From assembly GCF_001953875.1 (NCBI RefSeq), contig NZ_MQUR01000009.1, forward strand, positions 1 to 64,000: DNA of 64,000 nt, written 5' to 3'. This document shows, piece by piece, positions 60,647 through 64,000 of this stretch; within the stretch, counting starts at the first letter, position 1, and every line of letters begins with the position of its first letter. The notes under the pieces were generated by a model. That model saw only the letters and a list, made by a program, of their open reading frames with translations. It ran no database searches and was not told the DNA's origin. The translations under genes and the position numbers were made by a program. The stretch is from Streptomyces amritsarensis (GTDB lineage Bacteria > Actinomycetota > Actinomycetes > Streptomycetales > Streptomycetaceae).

Positions 60647-63600
60647 ATGACCCTCGAATCCCCCAGCTCCATACCCGGGGCCAGACGCGCCGTGCGCGTC
60701 GCGGCCGCGGCAGGCCTGGTCGCCGCCCTTGTGGCGGGCGGCGCCGTGCCCGCGTTCGCGGCGACCGGCGCCGACACCCCGGGCACCTCGCCGGCGGTCA
60801 AGTCCGCCGACCAGAAGCTCGGTTCGGCCGACGTCGAGCTCCTCCAGGAGGCCAAGGCCAAGGGTGACGCGAACGTCACCGTCATGGTCGCGACCGCCCC
60901 CGGCCAGACCAAGCAGGTCGCCGACCAGCTGGACTCCGTCCAGGGCGCCTCGGTCGGCCGGACCTACGACAACCTCGGCTACGTGCGCGCCACGCTGCCG
61001 ACCGGTCAGGCGGAGGCCGCGCTGAAGGCGGCCGCCAAGCTGTCCTCGGTCCACGGCATCGACCTGCGCCACGAGATCCAGCTGCCGGACCCGCGGCCGG
61101 ACGCCGGCCGGGAGACCGGCACGGTCAAGAAGACCGCGGCCGAGACGTACGCCGCGCCGGACAAGAACACCCCGGCGAAGAACCCGTACAACCCCTCCTT
61201 CGAGACGGGCGCGGTCGACTTCGTCGCGCAGAACCCGCAGGCCGACGGCCGCGGCGTGACCATCGGCATCATGGACTCGGGTGTCGACCTCGGCCACCCG
61301 GCCCTGCAGAAGACCACCACCGGCGAGCGCAAGATCGTCGACTGGGTGACGGCCACCGACCCGATCACCGACAACGACGGGACCTGGCGCGCCCAGATCA
61401 CCCCGGTCACCTCCGCCGGCGGCTCCTTCACCGCCGGCGGCCAGAGCTGGAAGGCGCCCGAGGGCAGCTTCCAGTGGAGCCGGTTCAGCGAGTCGATCAC
61501 CGCCACCGGCGACATGGCGGGCGACGTCAACCGGGACGGGGACACCACCGACCGGTTCGGCATGCTGTACGACGCCGCCGCCGGCACCGTCCGCGTGGAC
61601 ACCGACCAGGACGGCGACTTCACGAACAACGAGCCGATGAAGCCGTACAAGGACGGCTACCAGATCGGCTACTTCGGCACGGACAACCCGGCGACCGAGG
61701 TCGCCGAGCGCATCCCGTTCGTGATCGAGATCCGCAAGGACGTCCCGATGGACCCGCTCGGCGGGGACTGGGTCGGCAAGAAGGCCGACTTCGTCAACAT
61801 CGGCATCATCGAGTCCGAGCACGGCACGCACGTCGCCGGCATCACCGCCGCCAACAGCCTCTTCGGCGGCCAGATGAACGGCGAGGCGCCCGGCGCCAAG
61901 CTCGTCTCCTCGCGTGCCTGCTCCTGGTCCGGCGGCTGCACCAACATCGCGCTGACCGAGGGCATGATCGACCTCGTCGTCAACCGCGGCGTGGACATCG
62001 TCAACATGTCGATCGGCGGCCTGCCGGCCCTCAACGACGGCAACAACGCGCGCGCCGAGCTCTACCGCAACCTCGTCGACACCTACGGCGTCCAGCTGGT
62101 CATCTCGGCCGGCAACTCCGGCCCGGGTGTGAACACGATCGGCGACCCGGCCCTCGCGGACAAGGTCATCTCCGTGGGCGCCTCGGTCTCCAAGGAGACG
62201 TGGGCCGCCAACTACGGCTCCGGCGTGAGCACGAAGTACAACATGTTCCCCTTCTCCTCGCGCGGCCCGCGTGAGGACGGCGGCTTCACGCCGACCATCA
62301 GCGCCCCCGGCGCGGCCATCAACACCATCCAGACCTGGCTGCCCGGCGCGCCGGTGAAGGAGGCCGGCTACAGCCTGCCGGCCGGCTACGGCATGCTCCA
62401 GGGCACCTCGATGGCCTCGCCGCAGGCGGCGGGCGCGAGCGCCCTGCTGATCTCGGCCGCGAAGCAGCAGAACATCAAGCTGACCCCGGCCTCCCTGCGG
62501 GTCGCGCTCACCAGCTCCGCCAAGAAGATCGACAACGTCCCCGCGCACGCGCAGGGCTCGGGTCTGATCGACGTGAACGGCGCCTGGGAGTCCATCCAGC
62601 GTGACGCGAAGGCCAACGAGTTCACCGTCAAGGCGCCGGTCGACACCGCGATCGACCAGTTCCTGAAGACCCCGGGCTTCGGCACCGGCCTGTACGACCG
62701 CGAGGGCGGCCTCAAGGTCGGCCAGAAGAAGGTCTACAACGTCGTCGTCACCCGCACCACGGGCGTCAAGTACGGCACGCGGCACGACCTGAGCTGGCGC
62801 AACAACGACGGCACCTTCAAGGTCGTCGGCGGCTACGACTACGTCACCCTGCCGCTGAACAAGCCCGTCACCATCAAGGTCGAGGCCAACGCCAAGACGG
62901 CCGGCGTCCACAGCGGCATCCTGCAGCTGGACGACGAGACGACCGAGGGCATCGACAAGCAGATCCTGACGACCGTCGTGGCTTCCGCCCCCCTGGCCGC
63001 GCCGGCGTTCTCCCTGTCGCAGTCCTCCACCGTGCAGCGCAACTCGCACAAGTCGTACTTCGTGACCGTGCCGCCGGGCGCCAAGAGCCTGGAGGTCGCG
63101 CTCAGCGGTCTCGCGGCGGGCGCCCAGACGCGCTTCATCGCGATCCACCCCTACGGCGTGCCGGTCGACCCGACGGCCACGACCAACTGCTACCCGAACT
63201 ACGACAACCCGGCCAACACCTGCCGCCCCGACCTGCGCTCGTACCCCGAGCCGACGCCGGGCGTCTGGGAGATCGAGGTCGAGGCCCGCCGTACGTCTGC
63301 GGTCCTGGACAACCCGTTCAAGCTGGACGTCTCCGTGCTCGGCGCGACCTTCGACCCCGCGGTCAAGGTCCTGCCCGAGGTGAAGCAGGGCACCCCGGCC
63401 CCGGTCCAGTGGAGCGTCAAGAACGCCGGCGCGGCCATCACCGGCGGCAAGCTCAAGGGCGGCCCGCTCGGCTCCGCGAAGGTCGCCAAGCCGACCATCG
63501 CCGACGGTGAGACCCACACCACCGAGATCGCGGTGCCCGCGGGCACCTCCCGCCTCGACGTCGCGATCGGCAAGGTGTCCGACACCGCCGCCGACCTCGA

Positions 63601-63970
63601 CCTCGAGGTCTACAAGGACGGCATCAAGGTCGGCTCCGCCGCCGACGGCGACTCCGAGGAGGCCGTGAGCCTGAAGAACCCGGCCGCGGGCACCTACACC
63701 GTCAAGGTGATCGGCTACGCGGTCCCGTCCGGCTCCACCACGTACGACTACCGCGACGTGTTCTTCTCGGCCGCCCTGGGCTCCGTCCAGGTCGACGAGG
63801 CCGCCGCGGTGGACCTCGCCACCGGCGCCACCGCGCAGGTCTCGGCGAACGTCCTGGTCACCAGCGCGGCCCCCGAGGGCCGCCAGTTCTTCGGCCAGGT
63901 CGAGCTGCTCAACGCCCGCGGCACCGCCGCCGGCACCGGCAGCGTGCAGATCGAGAAGGTCCTCCCGTAG
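60647..63970 (+). CDS. Secreted subtilase (S8 family serine protease), tripeptidyl-peptidase-II-like
   Basis: I chose the ATG at 60647, six bases after AGGG; an ATG two codons earlier (60641) gives 1109 residues and is used for numbering here. A Sec signal peptide (ARRAVRVAAAAGLVAALVAGG, AFA cleavage near residue 41) is followed by a propeptide. The catalytic triad is Asp212 (IGIMDSGVDLGHP), His394 (SEHGTHVAGITAA) and Ser590 (GTSMASPQAAG). The 180-residue gap between Asp and His is far larger than in ordinary subtilisins and is like tripeptidyl peptidase II. C-terminal beta-sandwich domains follow. It would act outside the cell on proteins. Confidence 0.93.
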   Translation: MTLESPSSIPGARRAVRVAAAAGLVAALVAGGAVPAFAATGADTPGTSPAVKSADQKLGSADVELLQEAKAKGDANVTVMVATAPGQTKQVADQLDSVQGASVGRTYDNLGYVRATLPTGQAEAALKAAAKLSSVHGIDLRHEIQLPDPRPDAGRETGTVKKTAAETYAAPDKNTPAKNPYNPSFETGAVDFVAQNPQADGRGVTIGIMDSGVDLGHPALQKTTTGERKIVDWVTATDPITDNDGTWRAQITPVTSAGGSFTAGGQSWKAPEGSFQWSRFSESITATGDMAGDVNRDGDTTDRFGMLYDAAAGTVRVDTDQDGDFTNNEPMKPYKDGYQIGYFGTDNPATEVAERIPFVIEIRKDVPMDPLGGDWVGKKADFVNIGIIESEHGTHVAGITAANSLFGGQMNGEAPGAKLVSSRACSWSGGCTNIALTEGMIDLVVNRGVDIVNMSIGGLPALNDGNNARAELYRNLVDTYGVQLVISAGNSGPGVNTIGDPALADKVISVGASVSKETWAANYGSGVSTKYNMFPFSSRGPREDGGFTPTISAPGAAINTIQTWLPGAPVKEAGYSLPAGYGMLQGTSMASPQAAGASALLISAAKQQNIKLTPASLRVALTSSAKKIDNVPAHAQGSGLIDVNGAWESIQRDAKANEFTVKAPVDTAIDQFLKTPGFGTGLYDREGGLKVGQKKVYNVVVTRTTGVKYGTRHDLSWRNNDGTFKVVGGYDYVTLPLNKPVTIKVEANAKTAGVHSGILQLDDETTEGIDKQILTTVVASAPLAAPAFSLSQSSTVQRNSHKSYFVTVPPGAKSLEVALSGLAAGAQTRFIAIHPYGVPVDPTATTNCYPNYDNPANTCRPDLRSYPEPTPGVWEIEVEARRTSAVLDNPFKLDVSVLGATFDPAVKVLPEVKQGTPAPVQWSVKNAGAAITGGKLKGGPLGSAKVAKPTIADGETHTTEIAVPAGTSRLDVAIGKVSDTAADLDLEVYKDGIKVGSAADGDSEEAVSLKNPAAGTYTVKVIGYAVPSGSTTYDYRDVFFSAALGSVQVDEAAAVDLATGATAQVSANVLVTSAAPEGRQFFGQVELLNARGTAAGTGSVQIEKVLP

Positions 63971-64000
63971 CACCTTCCGCAGGAAGACCCGAGGGGGCGG

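Noticed and set aside
60632..63973. Long minus-strand frame over the subtilase gene
   Set aside because: Antisense shadow; the plus strand encodes a full catalytic triad and signal peptide.

Overview
The window is chromosomal DNA of a Streptomyces-like actinomycete. Evidence for this is the roughly 70% or higher GC content with strong third-position GC bias, GTG starts, an mreBCD-mrdA-rodA cluster next to ndk-folC-valS, a ClgR-type site in front of clpP1-clpP2, a Nur-type box in front of an iron SOD, a mycothiol-nitroreductase-like DsbA protein, and an integrated conjugative element of the pSAM2 (AICE) class. Gene order outside the element resembles what I recall of the Streptomyces core chromosome; that is recollection, not a search.

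Left core (1-26.7 kb). The minus strand carries the 5' end of rne, two radical-SAM-associated genes (TIGR03936 and TIGR03960 families) with a repeat-rich membrane protein between them, a CYTH-CHAD protein, the cell-shape cluster mreB-mreC-mreD-mrdA-rodA, ndk, a DUF4233 gene, folC, valS, clpX, clpP2, clpP1 and tig. Between folC and valS sit a second full-length MreB-type actin gene and an apparently orphan histidine kinase. A proline-rich membrane-anchored protein lies between valS and clpX.

Integrated element (26.7-41.2 kb). A tRNA-Gly(UCC) gene is the insertion target. A 44-bp direct repeat of its 3' part flanks about 14.5 kb. The element encodes integrase, Xis, a RepSA-like initiator, small Spd-type spread proteins, a TraB-like FtsK translocase and a regulatory protein, all leftward. 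A KorSA-like GntR repressor follows, with four copies of a 16-bp operator: three in front of the transfer operon and one over the start of a Nudix gene. That Nudix gene recalls the pSAM2 immunity factor Pif and is coupled to a small colicin-immunity-like gene. The cargo includes a lower-GC ATPase-HNH pair that looks like a Septu (PtuA-PtuB) antiphage system, a frameshifted GntR gene inside an operon of small proteins, a second GntR regulator with its own palindromic operators, and several short unknown genes. The element also carries an imitation of the tRNA gene's transcription terminator, so integration restores both the tRNA 3' end and its terminator.

Right core (41.2-64 kb). This contains a DUF6578 gene, a small HD hydrolase coupled to a PLP decarboxylase, a SpoIIE-type phosphatase, an Fpg/Nei glycosylase, rpiB, three paralogous amino-acid permeases with bioY among them, sodF, a DsbA-like oxidoreductase, pepN, a putative AbiEi-type/nuclease-fold protein, a flavin-binding oxidase-like gene, a glyoxalase-fold gene divergent from a CGNR zinc-finger regulator, and a large secreted subtilase with a tripeptidyl-peptidase-II-like spacing of its catalytic residues. 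Most genes end at strong GC-rich hairpins.
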